Of a stretch of DNA of 64,000 bases, positions 45,081 through 53,641 are shown piece after piece. The position numbers were made by a program, and so were the translations under genes. Under the pieces are notes generated by a model. It did not search any database. It was not told the DNA's origin and was given only the letters and a program-made list of their open reading frames with translations. How positions within the stretch are numbered: the first letter of the stretch is position 1; each line of letters begins with the position of its first letter. Origin of the DNA: CBDIBC01 sp965276635 (GTDB taxonomy: Bacteria > Actinomycetota > Acidimicrobiia > Acidimicrobiales > Palsa-688); the NCBI GenBank assembly GCA_965276635.1, contig CBDIBC010000005.1, positions 930,001-994,000 on the forward strand, in the 5' to 3' direction.

Positions 45081-45132
45081 CATTCTGGTGTCGAGAAAAC
45101 CTCACCCGCGCTAGTTTTCTGTCACCAGAATG
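45081..45132. repeat. 52-bp palindromic element, related to that at 39634
   Basis: Left arm CATTCTGGTGTCGAGAAAAC (45081-45100). The right arm at 45114-45132 on the minus strand reads CATTCTGGTGACAGAAAAC. The loop is 13 nt. It lies in the 180-bp gap between convergent ends of the F420-type gene and hemC; nothing else is seen in the gap. Confidence 0.85.
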
Positions 45133-45194
45133 GTTTTTCGCCACCATGGGAGCGGACCGGGGAGGACCAGCCCACCCGCCCGCGAGGACCGCCT

Positions 45195-46094
45195 TCAAGC
45201 GCTCTCGGCGAGGAGTGTCGACCCTCCCCCACGACCCATGAGATCCTCGGCCAGGTCGGCGCCGAGCGTCAGCTCGTCGCCGACCGACCCCCGCCGGCCG
45301 GCCCGCAGTAGCGCTCGGCCGTCGAGCGTGGCCACCATGGCCTGGAGGTGGATGCTCGCGCCCGTGACGGTCGCGTAGGCCCCGACGGGCAGGTCGCAGC
45401 CGCTGCCCAACCGGGCCAGGTAGGCCCGCTCGCAGCGGACGGCGGCGTGTGACGCCGGGTCGTCCACGGCCGCGACCGCGTCCCGGGTGCGCTCGTCGCC
45501 GACACGGGCCTCGATGGCGATCGCTCCCTGGCCGACCTGGGGCAGGACGACGGCGGGCAGGAGCACGGCGGCTGCTGCGCCCGCCAGACCGAGGCGATCG
45601 AGCGCGGCGGCGGCGACCACCAGCGCGCCGCCGTCGGGAACCTGGCGGAGCCGGGTGGCGATGTTGCCCCGGACCCCGACGAAGGTCAGGTCGGGACGCA
45701 ACCAGGCCAGCTGGGCCCGGCGCCGGACCGAGCCGGTCGCCACCGCCGCACCCGGCGACAGCGCCTCGAGCGGCAAGCCGACGAGCGCGTCTCGCGGGTC
45801 CGCCCGGAGCGGCACGGCGGCGATGGTCAGGCCCGGAGTGGGCTCCGACTGGAGGTCCTTGGCCGAGTGGACCGCCAGGTCGGCGCGCCCGTCGAGCACG
45901 GCGGCCTGGACCTCCTTGACGAAGACCCCCTGGCCCCCCATCGCCCATACCGGTACGTCCTGTCGCTCGTCGCCGGCCGTGGTCACCAGGACCAGCTCGA
46001 CGACCAGGCCAGGGTGGGCCCGGCGCAGGAGGGCAGCGACATGCTCGGCCTGCCATCTGGCCAGTGCGCTCTTCCTGGTGGCGACGCGCAACAC
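45195..46094 (-). CDS. hemC: Porphobilinogen deaminase (hydroxymethylbilane synthase)
   Basis: 299 aa. RVATRKSALARWQAEHV at the N-terminus, HSAKDLQSEPTPGLTIAAVP, GSVRRRAQLAWLRPD, GNIATRL, and LGSGCDLPVGAYA with the Cys that binds the dipyrromethane cofactor. It polymerises four porphobilinogens. The GTG at 46094 is fixed by a -10 hexamer seven bases away and by the conserved opening. Confidence 0.96.
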   Translation of the reverse strand: MLRVATRKSALARWQAEHVAALLRRAHPGLVVELVLVTTAGDERQDVPVWAMGGQGVFVKEVQAAVLDGRADLAVHSAKDLQSEPTPGLTIAAVPLRADPRDALVGLPLEALSPGAAVATGSVRRRAQLAWLRPDLTFVGVRGNIATRLRQVPDGGALVVAAAALDRLGLAGAAAAVLLPAVVLPQVGQGAIAIEARVGDERTRDAVAAVDDPASHAAVRCERAYLARLGSGCDLPVGAYATVTGASIHLQAMVATLDGRALLRAGRRGSVGDELTLGADLAEDLMGRGGGSTLLAESA

Positions 46095-46101
46095 GGCGAC
46101 G

Positions 46102-46107
46102 ACGCTA
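46102..46107 (-). promoter_or_regulatory. -10 hexamer TAGCGT for hemC
   Basis: TANNNT element ending 7 nt before the hemC GTG, so hemC has its own leaderless promoter despite the operon-like layout. Confidence 0.45.
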
Positions 46108-46155
46108 CCGCCACGCCCGATGGCCGCCCGCTCGATCAGGCTGTGCCTCAGTCGA

Positions 46156-47124
46156 TCAGGATGTCCCGAGGACGCGCCGGAGGGCGGCGCGGCGCAGGGC
46201 CAGGGTGGTCCTCGACACCGGAGCGGCCGGGACGAACAGTTCGAAGGCGTGGTAGGCGCCGGGGAGGACGTGGAGCTCAACGGGCACTCCTGCGGCCATG
46301 AGCCGTGAGGCGTAGGCGACGGACTCGTCGACGAAGAGGTCGAGGTCGCCCACGTCGATGTAGGCGGGCGGGAGGCCTGCGAGGTCCGCGGCGCGGGTCG
46401 CCGCCGCGTAGGGCGACACATCCTCGGTCCCCGCCCGATCCCCGAGCAGGCAGGCCCACGCGGCGATGTTCATGTGCCGATCCCAGACGCCCAGGTCGAC
46501 GACCGCGTGACTGGATGCGGTGACGTTGCGGTCATCGAGCATCGGGTAGATCAGCATCTGCAACAGGAGGGTCGGACCGCCGCGGTCACGGGCCAGGAGC
46601 GCGACCCCGGCCGACAGACCTCCGCCGGCGCTGCCCCCGAGCAGCCCGAGGCGCGTGGCGTCCAGCCCGAGTGCGCCGGCCTCGGCGGCCATCCACACCA
46701 GGGCCGCGTAGCAGTCCTCCACGGGAGCTGGATCGGGATGCTCCGGTGCCAGCCGGTACCCGACGGAGACCACGACTGCGCCGACGTCGATCGCCAGGCG
46801 GGCGGCGACATGGTCCTCGGTGTCTAGGGATCCGACGATCATGCCACCGCCGTGGATGAACAGCAGGCCGGGCAAGTTCCCGGTCACGCCGACCGGACGG
46901 TAGATGCGCACGGCGACGTCGGGTGCGCCGGCGGGCCCCGGGACGTTCCGGTCCTCCCTGGACACGGCCTCGGGCCCGGGCCCGTCGGCGCCCAGCATTG
47001 CCCCGAGGTCCTCGAAGGCCCGGCGGCGAGCCGCCAGATCCACGTCTCCGGCCTCGGCCGCCGAGGCCCGCATCACGTCGAGCGCTTCCCCCAGATCTGG
47101 GTCGACGCGATCTCTCAGCGACAT
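46156..47124 (-). CDS. Alpha/beta hydrolase of the hormone-sensitive-lipase family
   Basis: 322 aa. Oxyanion-hole motif FIHGGGMIVGSLD, nucleophile GGSAGGGLSAG, and acid and base around YIDVGDLDLFVDES and PGAYHAFELF. An esterase acting on short acyl esters or a related substrate is expected. The ATG at 47124 follows GAGGGGAACTGTCAG, a strong site. It lies between hemA and hemC on the same strand with 72- and 61-bp gaps. No link to heme synthesis is known, so this looks like an insertion into the heme cluster. Confidence 0.88.
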   Translation of the reverse strand: MSLRDRVDPDLGEALDVMRASAAEAGDVDLAARRRAFEDLGAMLGADGPGPEAVSREDRNVPGPAGAPDVAVRIYRPVGVTGNLPGLLFIHGGGMIVGSLDTEDHVAARLAIDVGAVVVSVGYRLAPEHPDPAPVEDCYAALVWMAAEAGALGLDATRLGLLGGSAGGGLSAGVALLARDRGGPTLLLQMLIYPMLDDRNVTASSHAVVDLGVWDRHMNIAAWACLLGDRAGTEDVSPYAAATRAADLAGLPPAYIDVGDLDLFVDESVAYASRLMAAGVPVELHVLPGAYHAFELFVPAAPVSRTTLALRRAALRRVLGTS

Positions 47125-47196
47125 CTGACAGTTCCCCTCTGCTTGCTCCTGCCGTGACCCTACCGGCGGACCGGCAACAGGGATGCAAGCGAGCAA

Positions 47197-48459
47197 CTAG
47201 AGGTCGAACAGGCCCCGTAGGGCGCGAGCCAGCTCCTCGCCGCCGGGTGTGCCCGCTTCGGCCTTGATGTTGACGCTCGGCTGGTGCAGCAGCTTGGCGA
47301 CGATCCCGCGGGTGAGCGACTCGACCGCGCGCCGCTGCCGGTCGTCGAGATTGGCCAGGCGGCCGGCGAAGCGCTCCAACTCGGCGGAGCGGATGGCCTC
47401 GCCGTGCTCGCGAAGGGCGGCCAACACCGGAGCGAACTCGCGCTGGGCGGCCACGGTCAGGTAGCGCTCGACCTCCTCGGAGACGATCCGCTCGGCAGCA
47501 GGGATCTCCTGGCGGCGCACCGCCATCCCGGCTTCGGCGAAGCCTTTCAGGTCGTCCATGTCGAGCAGGGTCACGCCGGGCAGGTCACCCACCGGCGGTG
47601 CGACGTCGCGCGGAACGGCGATGTCGACGATGAGCAGGGGCCGGCCGGCCCGGGCGGCGAGGACCTGCGAGAGGTCGTCGGCTTCGAGGAGGACGTCGGG
47701 CGAGCCGGTGGACGTCAGCAGCACGTCCGCCCGCTCCAGCGCGGCGGGGATACCGTCCCACTGCACGGCCTGGCCGCCGTAGCGCGCCGCCAGCTGCGCG
47801 GCCTTGGACCATGTGCGGTTGGCGACCAGCACCGAACCGGTCTCGTCTGCGGCACCGAGGGCCTCGGCCATGGCTTCGCCCATCTCCCCGGCCCCGATCA
47901 GCAAGGTGGTGCGACCGGCGAGGGACCCGAGGCGCTCGCCGGCCATGGCGACTGCGGCATGGGACAGCGACGTCGTCCCCCGGGCGATCGCCGTCTCGGA
48001 ACGGACCCGTTTCCCGGTCTCCAAAGCATGGCGGAACAGCGCCGACAGCGCCGGGCCGGCGCTACCCTCCTCGGCTGCCGTCTCCCAGGCCGTCCGGACC
48101 TGGCGCAGGATCTCCCCCTCGCCGAGGACGGCCGAGTCCAAGCCCGCAGCCACCGAATAGAGGTGCCGGGCGGCGCCGTCGTCGTAGAATGAATAGAGGT
48201 GGTCGCTCCATTCCTCGGGCGACGTGCCCGACCACGAGGCGAGAAAGCTGCGGATGTCGCTCATGCCGCCGTGGAACCGGCTGGCCACGGCGTAGATCTC
48301 GGTCCGCATGCACGTGCTGAGGACTACGACCTCGCTCAGGTGATCGCGCACCGAGAGATCGTGGAGCACCTTGGGCAGGCGCGCCGGCAGCACCGTCATG
48401 GGCTCGAGGACCCGGAGGGGAACGGTGCGGTGGTTGAGTCCAGCGACGATGACTGACAC
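47197..48459 (-). CDS. hemA: Glutamyl-tRNA reductase
   Basis: 420 aa. Catalytic Cys in VVLSTCMRTEIYAVASRFHG, GAARHLYSVAAGLDSAVLGE, NADPH fold LLIGAGEMGEAMAEAL, and LIVDIAVPRDVAP. It reduces Glu-tRNA to glutamate-1-semialdehyde, the first step of the C5 heme pathway. GTG start. It lies 135 bp downstream of rex, the usual place in actinobacteria where Rex controls it. Confidence 0.97.
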   Translation of the reverse strand: MSVIVAGLNHRTVPLRVLEPMTVLPARLPKVLHDLSVRDHLSEVVVLSTCMRTEIYAVASRFHGGMSDIRSFLASWSGTSPEEWSDHLYSFYDDGAARHLYSVAAGLDSAVLGEGEILRQVRTAWETAAEEGSAGPALSALFRHALETGKRVRSETAIARGTTSLSHAAVAMAGERLGSLAGRTTLLIGAGEMGEAMAEALGAADETGSVLVANRTWSKAAQLAARYGGQAVQWDGIPAALERADVLLTSTGSPDVLLEADDLSQVLAARAGRPLLIVDIAVPRDVAPPVGDLPGVTLLDMDDLKGFAEAGMAVRRQEIPAAERIVSEEVERYLTVAAQREFAPVLAALREHGEAIRSAELERFAGRLANLDDRQRRAVESLTRGIVAKLLHQPSVNIKAEAGTPGGEELARALRGLFDL

Positions 48460-48594
48460 GCCTACACGCGCTCCCTTGCTCGGGCGATGTGTCCGGCCCG
48501 GATCCCATCGAGCATGTCCGAACCTGGCCCATGCTCGCCAGTCAGCTGCGCCGGTGACGACCGCCCGTCGGGGCCGCCCGCAGGGCGGGATCCG

Positions 48595-49251
48595 TCAGCT
48601 GGCATCGCTGACCTCGTGGGGCGCCGTCTGATGCTCGTAGAAGCTGAGGATCTGCAGCTCCACCGCCAGGTCCACCTGCCGCAGGGTCACGTCGTCGGGC
48701 ACAGCCAGCACGACCGGGGCGAAGTTCAGGATCGACCGGACCCCGGCGGCGACCAGCTCGTCGGTGACCTCTTGCGCCACGTGGGACGGCGTCGCCACCA
48801 CACCGATGGCGACGTGCTCGGCCCGGCACACCGCGACGAGCTCCGACGCCGACTGCACCCTGGCATCGCCGATGGCCAACCCTAGCTTGGCCGGGTCGGC
48901 GTCGAAGGCGGCCACCACGCGGAAACCACGGTTGCGGAAGCCGCCGTAGTTGGCCAGGGCCTGGCCCAGGTTCCCGACGCCCACGATGGCCACGGCCCGA
49001 TCGCGAGTGAGGCCGAATCGCCTGTTGATCAGCTGAATGAGGAACTCGACGTCGTAGCCGACGCCGCGCACGCCGTAGGACCCGAGGTGTGAGAGATCCT
49101 TGCGCACCTGCGCTGCGTTCACGCCGGCGCGCGACGCCAGCTCTTCGGATGACACCGTCCCCACCCGACCACGGGCGAGTGCGGTGAGGACCCTGACGTA
49201 GATGGGCAGTCGGGCGACGGTCGCCTCGGGGATGCGTCGCGACAGGACCAC
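48595..49251 (-). CDS. rex: Redox-sensing transcriptional repressor Rex
   Basis: 218 aa. Winged helix with IPEATVARLPIYVRVLTAL and SSEELASRAGVNAAQVRKDL, then HLGSYGVRGVGYDVEFLI. The NAD(H) fold has AIVGVGNLGQALANY. Rex leaves its operator when NADH is high and represses respiratory and heme genes otherwise. The GTG at 49251 is set by a -10 hexamer six bases away; the longer frame upstream is repeats. Followed by hemA, as in Streptomyces. Confidence 0.96.
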   Translation of the reverse strand: MVLSRRIPEATVARLPIYVRVLTALARGRVGTVSSEELASRAGVNAAQVRKDLSHLGSYGVRGVGYDVEFLIQLINRRFGLTRDRAVAIVGVGNLGQALANYGGFRNRGFRVVAAFDADPAKLGLAIGDARVQSASELVAVCRAEHVAIGVVATPSHVAQEVTDELVAAGVRSILNFAPVVLAVPDDVTLRQVDLAVELQILSFYEHQTAPHEVSDAS

Positions 49252-49257
49252 CCAAAA

Positions 49258-49263
49258 AGGGTA
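49258..49263 (-). promoter_or_regulatory. -10 hexamer TACCCT for rex
   Basis: TANNNT element ending exactly 6 nt before the rex GTG; leaderless. Confidence 0.5.
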
Positions 49264-49273
49264 CCTGGCCTGG

Positions 49274-49324
49274 GGCAGCCCGCCCCAGCCGGCAGCACGC
49301 CCCAGCCGGCAGCCCGCCCCAGAC
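49274..49324. repeat. 17-bp tandem repeat, three units, across the rex -35 region
   Basis: Units at 49274-49290, 49291-49307 and 49308-49324 (GGCAGCCCGCCCCAGCC type) fill the gap between the neighbouring stop and the rex -10 box. Copy changes would shift sequence at the -35 position. Confidence 0.85.
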
Positions 49325-49339
49325 GGGAGGATGCGCCGG

Positions 49340-50155
49340 TCACGCCTGGCGCAGGCTGACGCCGTCACCGGCTCGCAGGCCGAGCAACGACGCCGCCGCC
49401 TGCCGGTCGAGGCAGACGCCGAGCAGGCCGGCGGAGTCCGGCACCAGGCCGACGGCTCCAGCCGGGAGATCGGCAAAGGCCTCGACCACGGTGACGATCG
49501 CGACCGGCGCGGCCGGGCACCGCATCTCGATGCGCGGGCCGAGGCCAGCGACGCCCGCTGCCGTCACGTTCAGCTGGGCGTTGCCGAACCGGTCGACCCA
49601 GAGGACCTCGGCGTCGATGCGGTCTCCGGCCGGCACGGCCAGCTGCAGCGGTCCACCGATCAGGCTGGCCGGATCGATCGATCGCCCGAGGTCATGGCGG
49701 TCGACGCCGGCGGCCAGATGACCGGCGACGGGAGCGAAGACGTCCCGACCGGCGAAGGTGGCGCCGCTCTCCGATCGGGTCTGGAGGTGGAACGCCTCGG
49801 CGGTGAGCTCGACGGCGTCCCGTATGCCGCCAAGCGCATGGGTAGCGGGGAGGAGGAGCCCGTTGTCCGGGCCGACGAGCACGGCGATCGGATCGCTCAC
49901 GTGCGCCGGGCCGGCGGCGACAGCGACGGCGCGTCGGGACGTGGCGACGCCGGGATCGACGACCGCGAGGAGCACGGCCGGAGCGAGGTAGGGCGCTGCT
50001 CGCCACAGGGCGAGGGCCCCGGCCCGGATGTCGAAGGGAGCGATGCCGTGGGTCACGTCGACGATGGTGGCGCCCGGCGCCAGGCCGGCGACGATCCGGC
50101 GGAGGACCCCGGCGAACTCGTCATCGCTGCCGTAGTCGGTGAGCAGGCAGACCAC
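49340..50155 (-). CDS. SAM hydroxide adenosyltransferase (DUF62 / chlorinase-like fold)
   Basis: 271 aa. The opening VVCLLTDYGSDDEFAGVLRR, IVDVTHGIAPFDIRAGALAL, VVDPGVATSRRAVAVAA and VGPDNGLLLPA are conserved in the family. Members split S-adenosylmethionine with water to adenosine and methionine; halogenases of the fold have an extra loop not evident here. The GTG at 50155 is chosen from the conserved start. It lies 38 bp downstream of the HTH gene. Confidence 0.88.
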   Translation of the reverse strand: MVCLLTDYGSDDEFAGVLRRIVAGLAPGATIVDVTHGIAPFDIRAGALALWRAAPYLAPAVLLAVVDPGVATSRRAVAVAAGPAHVSDPIAVLVGPDNGLLLPATHALGGIRDAVELTAEAFHLQTRSESGATFAGRDVFAPVAGHLAAGVDRHDLGRSIDPASLIGGPLQLAVPAGDRIDAEVLWVDRFGNAQLNVTAAGVAGLGPRIEMRCPAAPVAIVTVVEAFADLPAGAVGLVPDSAGLLGVCLDRQAAASLLGLRAGDGVSLRQA

Positions 50156-50193
50156 CTGCTGGTAGCGGCGGGACGCTCCTGTGGGCCGGCCGG

Positions 50194-50388
50194 TCAGCCC
50201 GCTTGGGTGTACTGGTCGGCGAGGTAGCGGTCCACGTCCTCCTCGCGTATGCGATAGGAGCGCCCGACGCGGACTGCCGCCAGTTGGCCGTTCTGGACCA
50301 ACCGGTAGACGGTCATGTTGGACACGCGCAACTGGTCGGCCACCTCGGCGACGGTGACGAACCGGGAACGAGACTCGCTTGGCTGCAC
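50194..50388 (-). CDS. Excisionase/BldC-type helix-turn-helix protein
   Basis: 64 aa. One HTH: FVTVAEVADQLRVSNMTVYR then LVQNGQLAAVRVGRSYRIRE and EDVDRYLADQY. Small proteins of this type stand next to proC in mycobacteria and related genera, which fits here. DNA-binding is expected; the targets are unknown. GTG start with AAGGGTGG upstream. Confidence 0.88.
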   Translation of the reverse strand: MQPSESRSRFVTVAEVADQLRVSNMTVYRLVQNGQLAAVRVGRSYRIREEDVDRYLADQYTQAG

Positions 50389-50474
50389 GACGAAACCACC
50401 CTTCTCCGGCCACCGAGGCTACGCCACTAGCGGCTGCATGCAAAGCGGGAGTGGTGCACGTGCGGCTGGCAGCG

Positions 50475-51314
50475 TCAGGCCCGGCCCAGCTCCTCGGAGC
50501 GCCGGGCGGCCGCCATGACCGCCTCGATGACCGCGCTCCGGGTCCCGGCGGCCTCCAGCGCCCGCAGTCCCGCGGCGGTGGTGCCGCCCGGCGACGTGAC
50601 GGCGGCTCGGAGCGCCTCGGGGCCGTCGGACGACTCGGCGAGGAGCCGACCGGCCCCGACGACGGTCTGGATGGCCAGGTCCCTGGCCGCCGGGCGAGGG
50701 AGGCCGGCCAGGACCCCACCCTCGACGAGGGCTTCCACGATCAAGAAGATGTACGCCGGGCCCGATCCCGATAGCCCGGTCACGGCGTCGAGCAACGCCT
50801 CGGGGAGGGTGGCTACGGTACCGACCGAGGCGAGCACTGCAGTCGCCCAGGCCAGGTCGTCGGGGCCAGCGTGGGAGCCCGCCGACACGGCTGCCGCCCC
50901 GGCACCGACCAGCGCCGCGGTGTTCGGCATGGCGCGCAGGACCGCGACAGGAGGCCGCCCCGGCTGGCCCAACCAGCCCTCCAACCGGGCGATGGGCACG
51001 CCGGCGGCGACCGACAAGAGGCGACGGACGTCGAGGTGCCCGACCCGCCCGCACACCGCCTCGGCGTCGCCGGGCTTGACCGCGAGCACGACGCTGGCAC
51101 CGGGATGGAGAACATCGGGATTATCGGCGACGGTCAGCCCGGCGAAGTCCCGGGCCAGCCCGGCAGCCAGCTCAGCCCGGCGGCCGGCGTGCGTCTCCAC
51201 CACCACGACGCGGTCGGCCCCGGTGTCCCCTGCGTCGAGGAGGCCCCGCACGAGGCACTCCCCCATGCGGCCCCCGCCGAAGATCACCAGCTGGTCGGCA
51301 TCGAGCGCATCCAT
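50475..51314 (-). CDS. proC: Pyrroline-5-carboxylate reductase
   Basis: 279 aa. NAD(P) fold LVIFGGGRMGECLVRGLL, VVLAVKPGDAEAVC, RAMPNTAALVGAG and the C-terminal signature LLDAVTGLSGSGPAYIF plus SPGGTTAAGLRALEAAG. It makes proline from pyrroline-5-carboxylate. The ATG at 51314 is fixed by a TACCGT box six bases upstream; about 100 codons of open frame before it are ignored. Confidence 0.97.
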   Translation of the reverse strand: MDALDADQLVIFGGGRMGECLVRGLLDAGDTGADRVVVVETHAGRRAELAAGLARDFAGLTVADNPDVLHPGASVVLAVKPGDAEAVCGRVGHLDVRRLLSVAAGVPIARLEGWLGQPGRPPVAVLRAMPNTAALVGAGAAAVSAGSHAGPDDLAWATAVLASVGTVATLPEALLDAVTGLSGSGPAYIFLIVEALVEGGVLAGLPRPAARDLAIQTVVGAGRLLAESSDGPEALRAAVTSPGGTTAAGLRALEAAGTRSAVIEAVMAAARRSEELGRA

Positions 51315-51320
51315 GGCCAG

Positions 51321-51326
51321 ACGGTA
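51321..51326 (-). promoter_or_regulatory. -10 hexamer TACCGT for proC
   Basis: TANNNT element exactly 6 nt before the proC ATG; leaderless. Confidence 0.5.
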
Positions 51327-51486
51327 TCTGCGCAGCAGCACGGCGGCGAGGGTCGCGGCCCGAGGATGGACAGGATCGCTCGTACTTCCCCGAACGAACG
51401 GGCCGGTCGCCTCGGGCCGCGATGGCCCGAGCGTATCGGTGCCCCTGATGCCCTTCAAGGGCCGGCGCCCGGGGTGTCTCGAGCGG

Positions 51487-51948
51487 TCAGCCGCCGAACT
51501 TGGAGGCGTAACCGATGCGCATGGCGTTGCGGAAGTACCGCTCGGAGTAGGCGTAGCCCGAGCCCACGATGCGGTCCAGCTCCTCGTCGTCGATGCACGA
51601 GAACGGGAGCTGCCCGACAAGGAACACCGCGTCCTCTACGCCGATGGCGAACCGCCAGGCGAAGAGGGCCGTGCTGGCTCGCATCAGGTACTCGTAGCAG
51701 GCCTCCACCTGCTCCTCGGGGGCGGGCATGAAGTAGGTCTCGAACGCCAACGTCCGTTCTCTCAACGTCAGCCATACCGTGATGGTGACCTTCTCATCGC
51801 CCCGCATCCGCACATACCAACGGTCGATCTCTGGGTCACGATCGACGGCGGCCAACAGCGGGTTGGTCTCCAGGCTTTGGGCCGCCCAACGTTCGATGAC
51901 CGCTCGGAGATCGTCGAGCTCGGCTGCCGTCGCCCGCCCTACCGGCAT
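51487..51948 (-). CDS. YbjN-domain protein
   Basis: 153 aa. The YbjN (T3SS chaperone-like) fold is indicated by WYVRMRGDEKVTITVWLTL, TYFMPAPEEQVEACYEYLMR and SCIDDEELDRIVGSGYAYSE. In mycobacteria a protein of this type follows mshA; its function is not settled. The ATG overlaps the mshA stop by 10 nt. Confidence 0.82.
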   Translation of the reverse strand: MPVGRATAAELDDLRAVIERWAAQSLETNPLLAAVDRDPEIDRWYVRMRGDEKVTITVWLTLRERTLAFETYFMPAPEEQVEACYEYLMRASTALFAWRFAIGVEDAVFLVGQLPFSCIDDEELDRIVGSGYAYSERYFRNAMRIGYASKFGG

Positions 51949-53195
51949 GCCACCAGCTCCCGGGCGGTGAGGCTGTCGATGCGCCGGCCGAGGCGGTCGG
52001 CGGCGTCGGTCCAGGTGTAGCCGGCGGCCCGGGCGGCAGCACGCTGCGACAACGAACCGGCCAGCGCATCGTCGGTGAGCACACGCCCGAGCGCGTCGGC
52101 GTACTCGCCGCCGTGACGCGACTCCATCAGGTACCCGGTGCGGCCATGGTCGACCAGGGTGGTCAGGCCGCCGACGGCGGACGCCACCACCGGCAGCCCG
52201 CACGCGGCCGCCTCCAGCGCCACCAGGCCGAACGACTCCGAGCGGCTGGGGACCACGGCCACATCGGCGGCGCGGTAGTAGGTGGAGAGCATCTCGTGTC
52301 GTTGCGGCGCCACGACCCGAACCCGGTCGTGCAGACCGGCCCGTTCGATGGCCTGGCGCACCCGCGCCAGCTCGTCGTCGCCGTGGGGACCGCTCGGGCC
52401 GCCGACCACGAGCAGCGTGGTGCGGGCCAGACCGGGCCGGCGCACCAGCCGGGCCAGGGCCTCGACGGCGACCGTGAGACCCTTCAGCGGTTGGATGCGA
52501 CCGACGAACAGGATGCAAGGGTCGTCGCCGGGGAAGTCGATCGCTCGCCGGGCCTGGGCGCGGGCCCCTGGGGCAAAGATGGCGTGGTCGACTCCGGGCG
52601 CCACGATCTCGATGCGCGCCGCGTCGGCGGCGTAGAGGTCGGTGAGCTGCTCGGCCTCAACGGTGCAGGACGCCAGGACCAGGTCCGAGCAACCCACGAC
52701 CTCCTGCTCGGCCACCGCCCGACGAGCCGGTTCAGCTGCGGAGATCTCCTCCGGGCTGGCTTCGGCCTTCACCCGGTCCAGCGTGTGGAACGTGGCGACC
52801 AGCGGCACGTCCAGCTCGTGTTTGAGCGCGTGTCCGGCCAGCCCCGACAGCCAGTAGTTGGCGTGGATGGCATCCATGCGCACGCCGTCCACCGACAGGC
52901 GGGCGAGGCGCGCCGCCACGCCGTCGCTCCAGGCGCCGACCACACCGACCAGCTGCTCTTTGGGCAGCGGCCCGACGGGTCCGGCCGGCACATGGTGGAC
53001 GGTCAGGTTCGGTTCGACGGCCACCGCTGGACGCTGGGCAGGATGCTCGGCCCGAGTGAAGACCTCGCAGCGGACTCCCGAGCGGGCCAGCGCCGTCGAC
53101 AGCTCGCGCACGTAGACGTTCATCCCCCCGCCGTCGCCGCTACCCGGCTGGGCCAGCGGCGAGGTGTGCATGGACAGCACAGCGATGGAACGCAC
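51939..53195 (-). CDS. mshA: D-inositol-3-phosphate glycosyltransferase (mycothiol synthesis)
   Basis: 418 aa. GT4 enzyme with the MshA N-terminal loop SMHTSPLAQPGSGDGGGMNV, HANYWLSGLAGHALKHEL, FVGRIQPLKG and ESFGLVALEAAACGLPVVA. It transfers GlcNAc to inositol-3-phosphate, the first step to mycothiol. The GTG at 53195 follows the XRE gene stop by 13 nt; an in-frame ATG at 53243 would overlap that gene. Confidence 0.95.
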   Translation of the reverse strand: MRSIAVLSMHTSPLAQPGSGDGGGMNVYVRELSTALARSGVRCEVFTRAEHPAQRPAVAVEPNLTVHHVPAGPVGPLPKEQLVGVVGAWSDGVAARLARLSVDGVRMDAIHANYWLSGLAGHALKHELDVPLVATFHTLDRVKAEASPEEISAAEPARRAVAEQEVVGCSDLVLASCTVEAEQLTDLYAADAARIEIVAPGVDHAIFAPGARAQARRAIDFPGDDPCILFVGRIQPLKGLTVAVEALARLVRRPGLARTTLLVVGGPSGPHGDDELARVRQAIERAGLHDRVRVVAPQRHEMLSTYYRAADVAVVPSRSESFGLVALEAAACGLPVVASAVGGLTTLVDHGRTGYLMESRHGGEYADALGRVLTDDALAGSLSQRAAARAAGYTWTDAADRLGRRIDSLTARELVACR

Positions 53196-53208
53196 GTCTC
53201 GACCCGGC

Positions 53209-53640
53209 CTACTCGGGCGCGTCGAGCGGAGCGGAGCCGGCATCGGGATCGGGGGTGACCACTGATGCGGCTAGTCCAGCGGTAGACGCTTCGTTCTCCC
53301 GGCGGAACGAGAGGTAGATGCGCAGGAGCGTCTGCTTCTGCTCCTCGGTCAGCTCCGGGTCTCCGGCAATGGCGTCGGCCAGGTCGCCGTCGAGCTCGCG
53401 GGCGTCGAGCATGCCGGCCCGGATGTAGAGCGTCTCCGCCGAGATGCGCAGGGCCTTGGCGATCTGCTGGAGGATCTCCGCTGAGGGGCGGCGCAGGCCG
53501 CGCTCGATCTGGCTCAGGTACGGGTTGGACACCCCGGCCAGGTCCGACAGCCGGCGCAAGGACAGACGCGCCACCTCCCGCTGCTCGCGGATGAACTCCC
53601 CCAGCTCGCTCCAGTGATCGGGGAGCTCCTTCATGGCCAC
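53209..53640 (-). CDS. XRE-family transcriptional regulator
   Basis: 143 aa. HTH near residues 28-60: SLRRLSDLAGVSNPYLSQIE then RGLRRPSAEILQQIAKALRI. The C-terminal part is an acidic helix (ELTEEQKQTLLRIYLSF) and a variable tail. It starts one base after the RsiG-like stop at GTG 53640 (or ATG 53634). Position between rsiG-like and mshA suggests a shared transcript; targets unknown. Confidence 0.9.
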   Translation of the reverse strand: MAMKELPDHWSELGEFIREQREVARLSLRRLSDLAGVSNPYLSQIERGLRRPSAEILQQIAKALRISAETLYIRAGMLDARELDGDLADAIAGDPELTEEQKQTLLRIYLSFRRENEASTAGLAASVVTPDPDAGSAPLDAPE

Positions 53641-53641
53641 G

